Origin: Pedobacter arcticus A12
Lineage (GTDB): Bacteria; Bacteroidota; Bacteroidia; Sphingobacteriales; Sphingobacteriaceae
Direction of reading: 5' to 3'
DNA: 64,000 bases
Assembly (NCBI RefSeq): GCF_000302595.1
Contig: NZ_JH947126.1
Location: 773,223 to 837,222, forward strand
In this document: positions 9,680 to 19,924 of the stretch, one piece after another
Position numbering within the stretch: the stretch's first letter is position 1
How the letters are laid out: each line of letters opens with the position of its first letter
Position numbers and translations under genes: made by a program
The notes under the pieces: model-generated
What the model saw: only the letters and a program-made list of their open reading frames with translations
The model's database searches: none
Told to the model about the DNA's origin: nothing

Positions 9680-9684
9680 AAACT

Positions 9685-12552
9685 ATGAAAAGAAAATCAT
9701 TTTTACAGCAAAGTGCTATTTTATCTGCTGCTGGCCTATTCACGCTAAACAGCAACGCTTTCTCTAAATCAATTGTAGCAACGTTGATAAAAGATGGCGA
9801 CGATGATTTGTACCAGCTTTTTAAAAACCCGGGAAGCAATTATCGTCCGTTTGTGAGATGGTGGTGGAACGGCAATAAAATTGAAAAATCTGAATTGGCC
9901 CGCGAACTTAAATTATTGAAAGACGCAGGTATCGGCGGTGTAGAAATCAACCCAATTTCTTTTCCGTCCAATACAGACGATATGGGCATTGCTTCTGTTG
10001 AATGGTTAAGTGATGAATGGATTGACCTTTTAAAATTCACCTTGGCGGAAGCCAAAAAACTAGACATGACCTGCGATCTTTTAGCGGGCACAGGCTTTCC
10101 TTTTGGTGCCGAGTTTTTAGAGGGTGAAGAAAGAGCGCAAGTGGTTGTAGTTGCTATCAAAAAACTGGAAGGACCAATAAAAACAGAATTCTCCGTTTTT
10201 GATCTTTTAAAAGAAGCAGACCCCGCAACCTTAAGCCCTTATACCGGGCGTAAAATGGAAATTTTAGAACTAAAACTAGTTCCAGATCCTTTAATAAACC
10301 TTGACCAAGCTATCAATTTAAAAGAGCAAGTGAAGGATGATGTGTTAAAAGTCGACTTGCCAAAAGGAAAATTTGCCATATATGCCCTTGTAAAAATTGA
10401 TGGCTTTATGCGTGTGATACAAGGTGCACCAGGCGGAAGAGGCCCTGTACTTAACCACTATAACGAAAAGGCAGTCAGTAAATATTTAAACAAAATAAGC
10501 GATACTATTCAAAACAGAATTGGACCACTTGCACCAGATATCCGTTCGTTTTTTGTGGATAGTTTGGAGATGGAGGGAGCAAATTGGACCAGCGATATGA
10601 TGGCGGAATTTGAGAAAAGACGAGGCTACGATTTGTATCCTTACCTACCCTTTATTTTGTTTAAAACTGGCAGAATGGGCAATACCGTTGATTTAAATTA
10701 TACGGTAAATTTTGGTCCAGAAATGCAAGAAAAGCTGGACCGGATGCGGTATGATTTTGAATATACCAAGGCCGAACTCTTTAGAGAACGTTTTGTAAAA
10801 ACTTACACCCAATGGTGTACAAAAAACAAAATAAAATCAAGAGCGCAAAGTTACGGTAGAGGTTGGTTTCCATTGGAAGGCAGTTTTGAGGTAGATATAC
10901 CAGAATGCGAAACTTGGTTAAAATATGGCGTTGGCGAAGAAATATCCGAAGCTGATTTTACCAAATATCCATGGCATTTAGGTCGTGGAAATACGATGAT
11001 CAACAAATATGTTTCGTCTGCAGCACATTTAAAAGACAAAAAACTCATCAGTTCAGAAGAATTGACAAATACCGACATGGTATTTAACGAGTCATTAGAA
11101 ATCTTTAAAATAGCAGGTGATCAAAGTACCATTTCTGGTGTAACTCATCCCATTTTTCACGGCTTTAATTACTCTCCACCAGCGGCGGCTTTTCCAGGTT
11201 GGATAACCTACGGTGGATACTTTAATGAGCAGAATACCATGTGGCCGTATTTTAACAACTATACGGATTATCGGGCCAGGCAGTCGGCACTATTACAGCA
11301 AGCCACCATGTTTGCAGATATTGCGATTTTAGCTCCTACGGGCGACATGTGGTCAACCGTTGGTGCACAAATGGAACCTTTTCCATCACGGGTTACGCCA
11401 CCCTACCAAAGTCTGATTTGGGAATCTATCCACCAGAACGGAAACGCCTGTGATTATGTATCGGAACAGGTAATTGCTGATATGCAGTTCAAAAAAGGTT
11501 GGATGACTTATGGTTCCAGAAAATACCATACCCTGTTTTTAATTGCAGTTAAAAGTATAGAACCAAAAACAGCAAAAAAACTTTACGATTTTGTAAAAAA
11601 TGGCGGTAGGATATTCTGTATCGAATCATTTCCAGAACAATCTTTAGGTTGGTTTAATCATCAACAAAAAGATGTAGAAGTAAAAAACTGGATCAGTAAA
11701 CTAAAAACCTTTCCAAAACAATTCATTTTATTAGAAAAGCCAGAGGTCAATTTTAACGATTGGTACAAGGCTATCCAAACAAAATACAGCATTACCCCTT
11801 ATGTAAAAATTGCAAAACCAAACACTTTTGTAACGCAGGTGAGGTACCAAACTAAAGATTCGGAAATCTTTTTGTTCAACAATGCAAGCGCTCATAAAAC
11901 CATTGATTTAGATGTAACTTTTCTATCAGAGATTAGCGCTAAAAAACAAGCTTGGATTTGGGATGCAGCCCGCGGAACCAAATTCAAATTAGACCTTAAA
12001 AACGGATCGCTAAATATTAAACTATATCCGGCTGATTCACGAATTATCGTTTTTAACAACGATAAAATCGGAGAAATATGGAAACCCATTCCAGAGGTGG
12101 TAGCAAATACAAAACCTTTAGCAAAAACTTGGAAAGTAGATTTTAAACACATGAACGGTTCGGTGAAAAGCAAAGAAATGAGCCAACTTGTAGATTTAAA
12201 AGATTTACCAGAGCTTATTGATTTTTCCGGAACGGTTTCTTATAAAACCACTTTAAACACAGCTATGCCAGCAAGCACCCATTATCTGGATTTAGGTAAG
12301 GTTTGGGGCATTGCAGAGCTCATCATCAACGGTAAAAACTTAGGCACTACTTGGTACGGCAGAAGAGCCTACAACATTGAAAAGTTGTTAAAAACCGGCG
12401 AAAACACCATCGAGATTAAGGTGACTACCGTTATGCTGAATTACATGAAATCCTTAACAGAAAACGAAACAGCGCAATATTGGTCGAATAACAAAAGAAA
12501 AGCACAACCACTTCAATCTATGGGTTTATTAGGCCCAATCTATTTATTTTAA
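9685..12552 (+). CDS. GH106-like glycosidase (putative alpha-L-rhamnosidase)
   Basis: This 955-residue protein resembles GH106 enzymes. The chosen ATG at 9685 gives a Tat-like or Sec leader (KRKSFLQQSAILSAAGLF). An upstream in-frame ATG at 9625 would overlap the previous gene by 55 nt. Family marks are RWWWNGN at residues 58-64, the GIGGVEINP segment, FFVDSLEMEGANW in the middle of the catalytic TIM barrel, and a C-terminal galactose-binding-like module with GKNLGTTWYGRRAYNI. The predicted role is removal of terminal rhamnose from an oligosaccharide in the periplasm. GH106-like clades are diverse, so specificity is an inference. It starts 5 nt after the TIM-barrel gene. Confidence 0.8.
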   Translation: MKRKSFLQQSAILSAAGLFTLNSNAFSKSIVATLIKDGDDDLYQLFKNPGSNYRPFVRWWWNGNKIEKSELARELKLLKDAGIGGVEINPISFPSNTDDMGIASVEWLSDEWIDLLKFTLAEAKKLDMTCDLLAGTGFPFGAEFLEGEERAQVVVVAIKKLEGPIKTEFSVFDLLKEADPATLSPYTGRKMEILELKLVPDPLINLDQAINLKEQVKDDVLKVDLPKGKFAIYALVKIDGFMRVIQGAPGGRGPVLNHYNEKAVSKYLNKISDTIQNRIGPLAPDIRSFFVDSLEMEGANWTSDMMAEFEKRRGYDLYPYLPFILFKTGRMGNTVDLNYTVNFGPEMQEKLDRMRYDFEYTKAELFRERFVKTYTQWCTKNKIKSRAQSYGRGWFPLEGSFEVDIPECETWLKYGVGEEISEADFTKYPWHLGRGNTMINKYVSSAAHLKDKKLISSEELTNTDMVFNESLEIFKIAGDQSTISGVTHPIFHGFNYSPPAAAFPGWITYGGYFNEQNTMWPYFNNYTDYRARQSALLQQATMFADIAILAPTGDMWSTVGAQMEPFPSRVTPPYQSLIWESIHQNGNACDYVSEQVIADMQFKKGWMTYGSRKYHTLFLIAVKSIEPKTAKKLYDFVKNGGRIFCIESFPEQSLGWFNHQQKDVEVKNWISKLKTFPKQFILLEKPEVNFNDWYKAIQTKYSITPYVKIAKPNTFVTQVRYQTKDSEIFLFNNASAHKTIDLDVTFLSEISAKKQAWIWDAARGTKFKLDLKNGSLNIKLYPADSRIIVFNNDKIGEIWKPIPEVVANTKPLAKTWKVDFKHMNGSVKSKEMSQLVDLKDLPELIDFSGTVSYKTTLNTAMPASTHYLDLGKVWGIAELIINGKNLGTTWYGRRAYNIEKLLKTGENTIEIKVTTVMLNYMKSLTENETAQYWSNNKRKAQPLQSMGLLGPIYLF

Positions 12553-12568
12553 ACTAAACACAACGAAC

Positions 12569-14035
12569 ATGAAGCATCAAAAGAAAATGATTTTAATGTT
12601 ATTAATCTTGATACAGTCAGTAGCTGTATCTGCGAAAGATTATAAAGCATCTTTTTTCCATATCAAACATGACGGAACTACGTTAAATACTCGTTCTATT
12701 CAATTTGCCATAGATTATATCCATAAAAATGGCGGTGGTAGATTGGTTTTCCACGTTGGAAGATATTTAACTGGCTCTATTCATCTTAAATCTAACGTAA
12801 CCTTACAATTAGAAGAAGGTGCGGTTTTATTAGGTTCAACCAACCCCTTTGATTACGATAGAATTGGACAAACTGCGCTTATCCATGCCCGCGATTTAGA
12901 AAACGTAGGTATCACCGGTAAGGGAATGATTGACGGACAAGGAAGAGCTTTGGCCAATAACTCCATTGCTTATGCAAATGACGGTTTGATTGAAGATATT
13001 CTAAAATACGACCGTACCCGAGAATCCATTAGACCAATGATTATTTATTTTTACAACTGTACCAACGTAACTATTAAAGATCTTATTTTACAAAACTCGG
13101 CTTGTTGGTTACAAACCTATGAACGTTGTAAAAACATGGTTATTGATGGTATTACGGTAAACAACGTTGCCTTTTGGAATAGCGATGGAATTGATATTGT
13201 AGATTGCGACAACGTAGTAATTACCAACAACAATATTGATGCGGCAGATGATGGCATTTGCTTAAAATCACATACGGAAGGTTACTATTGCAACAACATC
13301 CTCATCGAAAACAACATTGTGCGTACCAGCGCAAACGGTATAAAACTGGGTACTGCTGGTAAAGGTGGTTTCAGAAACATCAAAGCCATTAATAATACGG
13401 TTTACAACACTTACCGCTCGGCCATTGCTTTACAGAGTGTTGATGGTGGCTTTTTAGAAGATATCGTTATCGATGGTTTAAAGAGCATCAATACTGGAAA
13501 CGTTATTTACCTAAGATTAGGAGAAAGAGTTGCTGGTAAAAAATCAACGATGGACCGGATTTCCATTAAAAACGTGGTAGCAGATGTGCCTTTTGAAAAA
13601 GCCGATGCAGGTTATGATTACGAAGGACCAATTGAGGACATGCCGAGAAATATCTCCCCTATCATTATTGCTGGTTTACCTGGCCAATACATTAACGATG
13701 TAACTTTCACAAATTTTGAGGTTTCCTACCCTGGTCGTGGAAGTAAATTTATTGCTTATGTTCCTTTAGATAAATTGGATAGCATCCCAGAACAACCAGC
13801 ACAATACCCAGAGTTTTCTCAGTTTAAAGAAATACCTGCTTGGGGAATTTATGTTAGACATGCGAAAAACATCAATTTTTCTAATATCCATTTAACTGCA
13901 GAAAAGAAAGATTACAGATTGCCAATTATAATGGACGATGTACACGGTGCGCAATTGAAAAAAGTAACTTTTAAACAAATAGATCAGAAAAAACTATTGT
14001 ACACACAAAAATCGACCAACATTAAGGTTGATTAA
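12569..14035 (+). CDS. GH28-family glycoside hydrolase (polygalacturonase-like)
   Basis: This 488-residue secreted protein has a signal peptide cleaved near residue 22 (VAVSA|KDY). A right-handed parallel beta-helix follows, with GAVLLGSTNPFDY and ITGKGMIDGQG. The catalytic Asp residues are visible as Asn204-Ser-Asp206 (WNSDGIDI) and Asp227-Asp228 (AADDGICLKS). The GHG motif of classical polygalacturonases is replaced by SANGIKLGT, as in many rhamnogalacturonase-like or exo-acting members. It probably cleaves galacturonic acid or a related uronosyl linkage. It lies 16 nt after the GH106-like gene, so the two may act in turn on a rhamnose/uronate side chain. Confidence 0.85.
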   Translation: MKHQKKMILMLLILIQSVAVSAKDYKASFFHIKHDGTTLNTRSIQFAIDYIHKNGGGRLVFHVGRYLTGSIHLKSNVTLQLEEGAVLLGSTNPFDYDRIGQTALIHARDLENVGITGKGMIDGQGRALANNSIAYANDGLIEDILKYDRTRESIRPMIIYFYNCTNVTIKDLILQNSACWLQTYERCKNMVIDGITVNNVAFWNSDGIDIVDCDNVVITNNNIDAADDGICLKSHTEGYYCNNILIENNIVRTSANGIKLGTAGKGGFRNIKAINNTVYNTYRSAIALQSVDGGFLEDIVIDGLKSINTGNVIYLRLGERVAGKKSTMDRISIKNVVADVPFEKADAGYDYEGPIEDMPRNISPIIIAGLPGQYINDVTFTNFEVSYPGRGSKFIAYVPLDKLDSIPEQPAQYPEFSQFKEIPAWGIYVRHAKNINFSNIHLTAEKKDYRLPIIMDDVHGAQLKKVTFKQIDQKKLLYTQKSTNIKVD

Positions 14036-14074
14036 ATTCAATAGCTAAAGCCTACAATTTAAAAATCTATCGTA

Positions 14075-16393
14075 ATGAAACAGCTCAGTAAATGTTTATT
14101 GATTACCGCTTTAATAGGGCAAACGGCTTATTTTGTAAATGCTCAAAATAAAACCGAATTATATAAATACATCAAACCTATTATTGGTACCCAAAAAATG
14201 GGACATACTTTTCCGGGCGCTACCGTACCTTTTGGTTCGGTACAGTTAAGCCCAGATACGGATACGCTTTCTTACGAAGAAAACGGAAAGTACAATAAAG
14301 ATATGTATAAATACTGCGCTGGCTATCAGTACGATGACCCAACAATTGTAGGCTTTAGTCATACCCATTACAGCGGTACAGGTCACTCAGACTTGGGCGA
14401 CTTTTTAATTATGCCAACGGTAGGCAAGGTTCAGCTTAATCCGGGAACGGCTAACAATCCAGAGAATGGTTACCGTTCAAGATATAGCCATGCAAATGAG
14501 GTTTCTGAAGCAAATTACTACAAAGTAAAATTAGATGATGATAATATTTTGGCAGAATTAACTACTTCTACAAGAGTAGGTTTTCACCAATATACCTTCC
14601 CAAAATCAAAGGAAGCCAATATTATTTTAGATTTAATGCATGGCATTTACAACTACGACAATAAAAACGTTTGGACCTTTGTTAAGGTTGTGAATGATTC
14701 TTTGGTTGTTGGTTACAGGCAAACAAGCGGATGGGCAAAACAGCGTACCGTATATTTTGCCATGTCTTTTTCTAAACCATTTAAATCTTACGGTGCTAAA
14801 GATTTCACTCCAAAAGAAGTTTACAAAGGTTTTTGGGCAAAAATCGATCAAACCAAAAACTTCTCGCAACTGGCAACAAAACAGCTTAGAATGCATTTTA
14901 ATTTTGATACAGAAGATGCAGAAAAAATCAAAATCAAATTTGCCATATCGCCTGTGAGTAGTGATAATGCTTTGATGAATACGCAAGCCGAAATACCGGG
15001 TTGGGATTTTGACCGCGTTAAGCAACAAGGTCAGCAAGCTTGGAACAAAGAATTACAGCGTATCGAAGTGCAAACCAAAAAACCAGAAGAGGCTATCAAT
15101 TTTTACACGGCCATGTACCACGCTTTTTTAAGCCCAACCGTTTATATGGATACCAATGGCGACTATAAAGGGCTTGACCAGCAAGTACACCAAGCAAAAG
15201 ATTTCACCAATTACACTACATTTTCTTTATGGGATACCTACAGAACCCTACATCCACTTTTTAACATTATACAACCAAAAAGAAATAGTGACATGGTGAA
15301 ATCCATGCTGGCCCATTTTGATCAAAGTCCCTTGCCTATGCTACCGGTTTGGTCTAACTCGGCAAATGATACTTGGTGCATGAGTGGCTACCATAGCGTA
15401 TCTGTAATTGCAGATGCTATTATTAAAGGCAATTTCACTGGCGATGTAAATAAAGCTTTGGAAGCTTGCGTAACTACCGCCAACCAGCGCAATTACGAAG
15501 GCATTGGCGATTATATTGACAAAGGATATGTTCCGTTTGATAAAAACCGAACAGCCGTATCTAACACTTTAGAATACGCTTATGATGATTGGTGTATTGC
15601 GCAATTGGCAAAGAAAATTGGAAACACCAAGGTTTACGATACCTTTATCAAACGTTCAGAAAACTGGCGAAATGTTTATGATGCATCTATCGGTTTTATG
15701 CGTCCCCGTTTATCTGATGGTACATTCAGAAAAGATTTTGATGTTTTAGAAACAGAAGGGCAAGGTTTTATTGAAGGTAACGCATGGAATTATAGTCTGT
15801 ACGTTCCGCAAAACCCAAGCGAAATGATCAAAGTAATGGGCGGTGATAAAAAATTTATTCCTCATTTAGATTCATTGTTTACCATGGATTTGCCCGATGC
15901 ATTTTTTGCCCATACAGAGGATATAACCAGAGAAGGCATCATTGGGAATTATGTACACGGAAACGAACCCGCACATCATGTTGCGTATTTGTACAACTAC
16001 ACTTCGCAACCTTGGAAAACACAAAAAACGGTACGCATGATTTTAGAAAAGCAATACCACAACGGCCCTGATGGCTTGGGTGGAAATGATGATTGCGGAC
16101 AGATGAGCGCTTGGTACATGATGTCATCATTGGGTTTTTATCCGATAGCACCAGCTTCTGACCGATATGATTTAGGCAGTCCATCAGTGCTAAACGCTAA
16201 ACTTAACCTCGAAAACGGAAAGCAATTTATTGTAGAAGCTAAAAACCAATCGCCTAAAAACGTTTACGTGAAAGCAGTACTACTAAACGGAAAATCATTA
16301 AATCGTTCTTACATCAGCCACAGCGAAATAACAGCTGGAGGTAAATTAACCTTTATAATGTCAAGCTTACCCAATAAAAAGCTATATAATTGA
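14075..16393 (+). CDS. GH92-family alpha-mannosidase
   Basis: This 772-residue exported enzyme has an N-terminal signal peptide (ALIGQTAYFVNAQ). The N-terminal sandwich holds the family signature IGTQKMGHTFPGATVPFG and the FSHTHYSGTGHSDLGD segment. The C-terminal (alpha/alpha)6 domain holds QGFIEGNAWNY and GGNDDCGQMSAWYMMSSLGF. GH92 enzymes are Ca-dependent exo-alpha-mannosidases acting on N-glycans or mannosylated polymers. Here the enzyme would remove terminal mannose from a heteropolysaccharide or glycoprotein side chain. The length is normal for the family and the C-terminus is intact. Confidence 0.93.
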   Translation: MKQLSKCLLITALIGQTAYFVNAQNKTELYKYIKPIIGTQKMGHTFPGATVPFGSVQLSPDTDTLSYEENGKYNKDMYKYCAGYQYDDPTIVGFSHTHYSGTGHSDLGDFLIMPTVGKVQLNPGTANNPENGYRSRYSHANEVSEANYYKVKLDDDNILAELTTSTRVGFHQYTFPKSKEANIILDLMHGIYNYDNKNVWTFVKVVNDSLVVGYRQTSGWAKQRTVYFAMSFSKPFKSYGAKDFTPKEVYKGFWAKIDQTKNFSQLATKQLRMHFNFDTEDAEKIKIKFAISPVSSDNALMNTQAEIPGWDFDRVKQQGQQAWNKELQRIEVQTKKPEEAINFYTAMYHAFLSPTVYMDTNGDYKGLDQQVHQAKDFTNYTTFSLWDTYRTLHPLFNIIQPKRNSDMVKSMLAHFDQSPLPMLPVWSNSANDTWCMSGYHSVSVIADAIIKGNFTGDVNKALEACVTTANQRNYEGIGDYIDKGYVPFDKNRTAVSNTLEYAYDDWCIAQLAKKIGNTKVYDTFIKRSENWRNVYDASIGFMRPRLSDGTFRKDFDVLETEGQGFIEGNAWNYSLYVPQNPSEMIKVMGGDKKFIPHLDSLFTMDLPDAFFAHTEDITREGIIGNYVHGNEPAHHVAYLYNYTSQPWKTQKTVRMILEKQYHNGPDGLGGNDDCGQMSAWYMMSSLGFYPIAPASDRYDLGSPSVLNAKLNLENGKQFIVEAKNQSPKNVYVKAVLLNGKSLNRSYISHSEITAGGKLTFIMSSLPNKKLYN

Positions 16394-16414
16394 GGTTACT
16401 ATTTTTCAAACTAA

Positions 16415-18529
16415 ATGAACAAGTTTTTGTACAAATTTTATGTTGCCCTAGCTTCGCTATGCCTGATAAGCATTGTGGGCTACAGTCAGGATGAATTTCA
16501 AACCATTGAGACTAGAATAACTCAATACCTAAAAGAGGAAATTAACACCGCAAAACTTGATCAGGATGTAAAAACAAATAGTACCTCTTTAAAGGCTAAC
16601 GGAAGCTGGTCAACTATTGATTATTCATCCACGGCTGGCACTGGTTGGGCTCCGCTCATCCATTTAAACCGAATTAAGCAGTTTGCAGTAGCGCTAAATG
16701 AAAATATTGAAAACGTTCAATTAGCCGATCAAACGGTTAATGCCTTACGTTACTGGTTAAAAGTTGATCCAACCAGCACCAACTGGTTCCAAGGCGAAAT
16801 TGCGTCGCCTACTAATATTGGCGAAATATTGATGCTTTTAAAAAACACAAACATTCTCCCAAAAACTCTGCAAGATTCCTTATTGACACAGATGAGCCAA
16901 GGAAATGTGGTAAAAGCAGTTGGCGCCAACAAATTAGACATCGCCATACACATGATTTACCGAGCTTGTGTAACCAGAGATAAGGCTTTAATGGATTCTG
17001 CCGTTCACCAAGCATTTTTACCCATTACTTTAGCTAATAAGCAAGGTTTACAAAGCGATTATTCTTATTTACAGCATGGCCCACAGTTACAGATAGCCAG
17101 TTACGGACAGGTTTTTTTAAACGGCGAATACAAAGTTGCTTCTTGGTTATTGGGTACTTCCTATGCCCTATCCGCAGAAAAAGTAAAAATACTGGACCAC
17201 TATCTTGTTGATACGTTTTTGAAAACAATTAGAGGCAGATATATCGATTTTAATACTGAAGGCCGAGGAATTTCGCGGAATGATGTTTTAGACAAAAAAA
17301 ATATCAGCGAACAAAAAAACGGTCATGCTTTGCTCACATTAGCAAAAAAAGTTAGCCAGAAAAACACAGAAAAACTAGAAGAAGCGCAACAGCGCATTTC
17401 GGAGAAACAAGCTCCATCGTTTAAAATAGAACCCTTACACACGCACTTTTGGAAAGGCGATTATACGCTACACTTACGACCAGCTTATTCGTTCAACGTA
17501 AGGTCGGTTTCTAAACGTACCATTAGGGCCGAACAAGGAAACAATGAAAACCTGTTAGCTAAGTTTTTACCAGACGGCTCTACAAATATTCAAAGAAGTG
17601 GTTCAGAGTATTTCAACATTATGCCCATTTGGGAATGGGATAAAATTCCGGGAATTACTAGCCGAGATTATCCAGTTGATCAAAAAATGACCATCGAATG
17701 GGGAGAAAGAGGCTTAAGTCCTTTTGTTGGGGGAGTTTCTGACGGCGTTTATGGAGCTTCTGTTTATCAACTAAACTACAATGAGGTTAGGGCAAAAAAA
17801 GCGTGGTTTTTCTTTGATGATGAAGTGGTATGCCTTGGCGCAGATATCAATAGTTTTGCTAAAGAATCCATTACCACAACGGTAAATCAGGCATGGGCAA
17901 AAGGTGCGGTAAAAGCTTTTGCAAACGGCAAATTAAGCACCGTCAATAAAAAACTATCTACCAATAATTTACAATGGGTATGGCATGATAGCATTGGTTA
18001 TTATTTCCCAAGCCAAGGAAACGTGGAGCTAAGCAAACAGACACAAAAAGGTAGTTGGGCTAAAATAAACACCAACAGATCAACGGATGCAGTAAAAGGA
18101 GATGTATTTAAGCTCTGGTTTAACCACGGTACAGATCCTGTTAAGCAATCTTATGCTTATATCGTGAAACCCGGCGTAAGCGAAAAAGATATGCAAAACC
18201 AGCCGAAGAGTGCAGTGCAAATATTAGCGAATGATGAAACCATGCAGGCTGTAAAAAACGAGAACCTAAACATGATGCAGATTGTATTTTACCAAGCGGG
18301 TAAATTACAAAATCAGAAAATAGCTATTTCCGTAGATCAAGCTTGTGTATTATTAATCAAAGACATTGATTCTGAGCAACCAACCATATATATTGCAGAT
18401 CCTACGCAAACATTAACAGATTTAAAGCTAACTTTCAGCTCTGAAATGCTCAAAGTAACGGAACCGATATCGGTAACTTTACCACAAGGCAATCAAAAAG
18501 GAGCTACGGTAAGTATCAAACTGAATTAA
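16415..18529 (+). CDS. Polysaccharide lyase family 8 (hyaluronate/chondroitin AC/xanthan lyase-like)
   Basis: This 704-residue exported lyase starts with a signal peptide ending near GYSQ. The helical toroid carries a tetrad that fits the PL8 pattern: Asn172 (VGANKLD), His221 (YLQHGPQ), Tyr230 (SYGQVF) and Arg284 (EGRGISR). The spacings nearly equal those of chondroitin AC lyase, known as N175/H225/Y234/R288. Beta-elimination next to uronic acid would give a 4,5-unsaturated sugar, which the GH88 enzyme 27 nt downstream can remove. Members cut hyaluronan, chondroitin, xanthan and other glucuronate polymers, so the substrate is open. The nearby nagA/nagB-like genes would fit a hexosamine-containing polymer. 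Confidence 0.9.
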   Translation: MNKFLYKFYVALASLCLISIVGYSQDEFQTIETRITQYLKEEINTAKLDQDVKTNSTSLKANGSWSTIDYSSTAGTGWAPLIHLNRIKQFAVALNENIENVQLADQTVNALRYWLKVDPTSTNWFQGEIASPTNIGEILMLLKNTNILPKTLQDSLLTQMSQGNVVKAVGANKLDIAIHMIYRACVTRDKALMDSAVHQAFLPITLANKQGLQSDYSYLQHGPQLQIASYGQVFLNGEYKVASWLLGTSYALSAEKVKILDHYLVDTFLKTIRGRYIDFNTEGRGISRNDVLDKKNISEQKNGHALLTLAKKVSQKNTEKLEEAQQRISEKQAPSFKIEPLHTHFWKGDYTLHLRPAYSFNVRSVSKRTIRAEQGNNENLLAKFLPDGSTNIQRSGSEYFNIMPIWEWDKIPGITSRDYPVDQKMTIEWGERGLSPFVGGVSDGVYGASVYQLNYNEVRAKKAWFFFDDEVVCLGADINSFAKESITTTVNQAWAKGAVKAFANGKLSTVNKKLSTNNLQWVWHDSIGYYFPSQGNVELSKQTQKGSWAKINTNRSTDAVKGDVFKLWFNHGTDPVKQSYAYIVKPGVSEKDMQNQPKSAVQILANDETMQAVKNENLNMMQIVFYQAGKLQNQKIAISVDQACVLLIKDIDSEQPTIYIADPTQTLTDLKLTFSSEMLKVTEPISVTLPQGNQKGATVSIKLN

Positions 18530-18556
18530 ATTAAAACCTATAAGAAAACAGAAAAT

Positions 18557-19738
18557 ATGATCATTAAAAAAATTGCCCTTTCCCTTTTGTTGGCAAGCAC
18601 TATGGTTAGTGCAATGGCCCAAAAACCTTTGGTAAATGTGAAGAAGGAATTCGCTTTTGCTACCAAACAGTATGAAAATATGTTGGCCAGCCACCCAGAC
18701 ATTAGGAAGTTTCCACAATCTACTAAAAAAGACGGATCGCCCGATAATAGAACCTCAGAATGGTGGTGTAGTGGATTTTTCGGTGGTTCACTATGGTATT
18801 TATATGAATTTACCGGCGAAGACAAATGGAAAACCGCTGCCGATAAATGGACCAAAGCATTGGATAAAGAAAAATACAATACCCGTACTCATGATTTGGG
18901 TTTTATGCTTTATTGCCCCTACGGAAATGGTTACCGCCTTACAAAAAACAAAGACTATATAGAACCAATGGTTACGGGCGCAAACTCTTTAGCCACCAGG
19001 TTTGATCCAAAATATGGTGTAATCAAATCTTGGGATAAGCATGCCGACTGCGAGTATCCGGTGATTATTGATAACATGATGAACTTAGAATTTTTGTTTT
19101 GGGCAGCTAAAGAATCTAAAAACAATAAGCTACGCGATATTGCCATAACACATGCAGACAACACTTTAAAGCATCATTTCAGAGATGATTTTAGCAGTTA
19201 CCATGTAGTTTGCTATTTACCCGGAACAAAAGTTTTTAGAAAGAAAACGCATCAAGGTGCTGCAGATTCTTCTGCGTGGGCCCGTGGACAAGCTTGGGCT
19301 TTATATGGTTACACGATGATGTATAGAGAAACGAAAAACAAGAAATATCTGGCTCAGGCAGAAGGTATAGCAAAGTTTGTTATCAATCACCCAAACATGC
19401 CTAAAGATAAAGTGCCTTATTGGGATTTTGACGCACCAAAAATCCCTAACGAAGAAAGAGATGCCTCTGCAGCCGCAATTTTTGCATCATCGCTATTGGA
19501 GCTAAGCACTTTTACAAAAGCAGAAAACAAAAAGCTATACTTTTCTACCGCAGAACAGATGTTGGTTAGCTTGGCGTCACCGGCTTATACCGCTAAACTA
19601 AACGAAAACAACAACTTTATTTTGAAACATTCGGTTGGGCACAAACCTGGGAATTCTGAGATCAATACGCCTTTGGTTTATGCAGATTACTATTATTTAG
19701 AAGCATTGTTAAGATACAAAAAGCTTACAAAACAATAA
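18557..19738 (+). CDS. GH88 unsaturated glucuronyl hydrolase
   Basis: This 393-residue (alpha/alpha)6 protein has a signal peptide (STMVSAMAQ). It matches GH88, with Asp113 in THDLGFM and Asp172 in IIDNMMNLE placed about 59 residues apart, close to the known D88/D149 pair of the Bacillus enzyme. GH88 hydrates the 4,5-unsaturated uronosyl residue left by lyases. It is the expected partner of the PL8 lyase immediately upstream. It is the last gene of the co-directional polysaccharide run and is followed by a terminator hairpin. Confidence 0.93.
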   Translation: MIIKKIALSLLLASTMVSAMAQKPLVNVKKEFAFATKQYENMLASHPDIRKFPQSTKKDGSPDNRTSEWWCSGFFGGSLWYLYEFTGEDKWKTAADKWTKALDKEKYNTRTHDLGFMLYCPYGNGYRLTKNKDYIEPMVTGANSLATRFDPKYGVIKSWDKHADCEYPVIIDNMMNLEFLFWAAKESKNNKLRDIAITHADNTLKHHFRDDFSSYHVVCYLPGTKVFRKKTHQGAADSSAWARGQAWALYGYTMMYRETKNKKYLAQAEGIAKFVINHPNMPKDKVPYWDFDAPKIPNEERDASAAAIFASSLLELSTFTKAENKKLYFSTAEQMLVSLASPAYTAKLNENNNFILKHSVGHKPGNSEINTPLVYADYYYLEALLRYKKLTKQ

Positions 19739-19766
19739 GGCGATACAAAAGGCTCGAAAACAAAAG

Positions 19767-19793
19767 GACAAGTCGGAATAGGCTTGTCTTTTT
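19767..19793 (+). terminator. Intrinsic terminator after the GH88 gene
   Basis: A 6 bp GACAAG / CTTGTC stem with a 10 nt loop is followed directly by TTTTTAATTT on the plus strand, 28 nt after the GH88 stop. It marks the likely end of the polysaccharide operon. Confidence 0.7.
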
Positions 19794-19800
19794 AATTTAA

Positions 19801-19922
19801 GCTAGTGTCCGTGTCAACCTTAACATGTCGGTTCGGTTGTCACCCTGAGCGGAGTCGAAGGGTCATTCGCAAAGGCTTCGACTCCGCTCAGCCTGACACA
19901 ACATACTTGACACGACACTGGT
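19801..19922. repeat. MITE-like palindromic repeat, copy 1
   Basis: This 122 bp element can fold almost end to end. The inner arms (TGTCACCCTGAGCGGAGTCG... and its near-complement ...CGACTCCGCTCAGCCTGACA) pair over 23 bp with two mismatches. Outer ends carry GTGTCAA / TTGACAC. A second copy about 90% identical lies at 21289-21410. It sits between convergent genes and ends 2 nt before the lacI stop codon, so it could also serve as a terminator. No transposase gene is inside. Confidence 0.8.
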
Positions 19923-19924
19923 TT

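Noticed and set aside
9625-9684. Upstream in-frame start for the GH106-like gene
   Set aside because: It overlaps the previous gene by 55 nt and puts a basic non-signal segment before the clear leader starting at 9685.
14633-15037. 134-codon ORF antisense to the GH92 gene
   Set aside because: It lies within a well-supported GH92 gene with intact motifs; composition is that of a shadow frame (Cys/Phe-rich).
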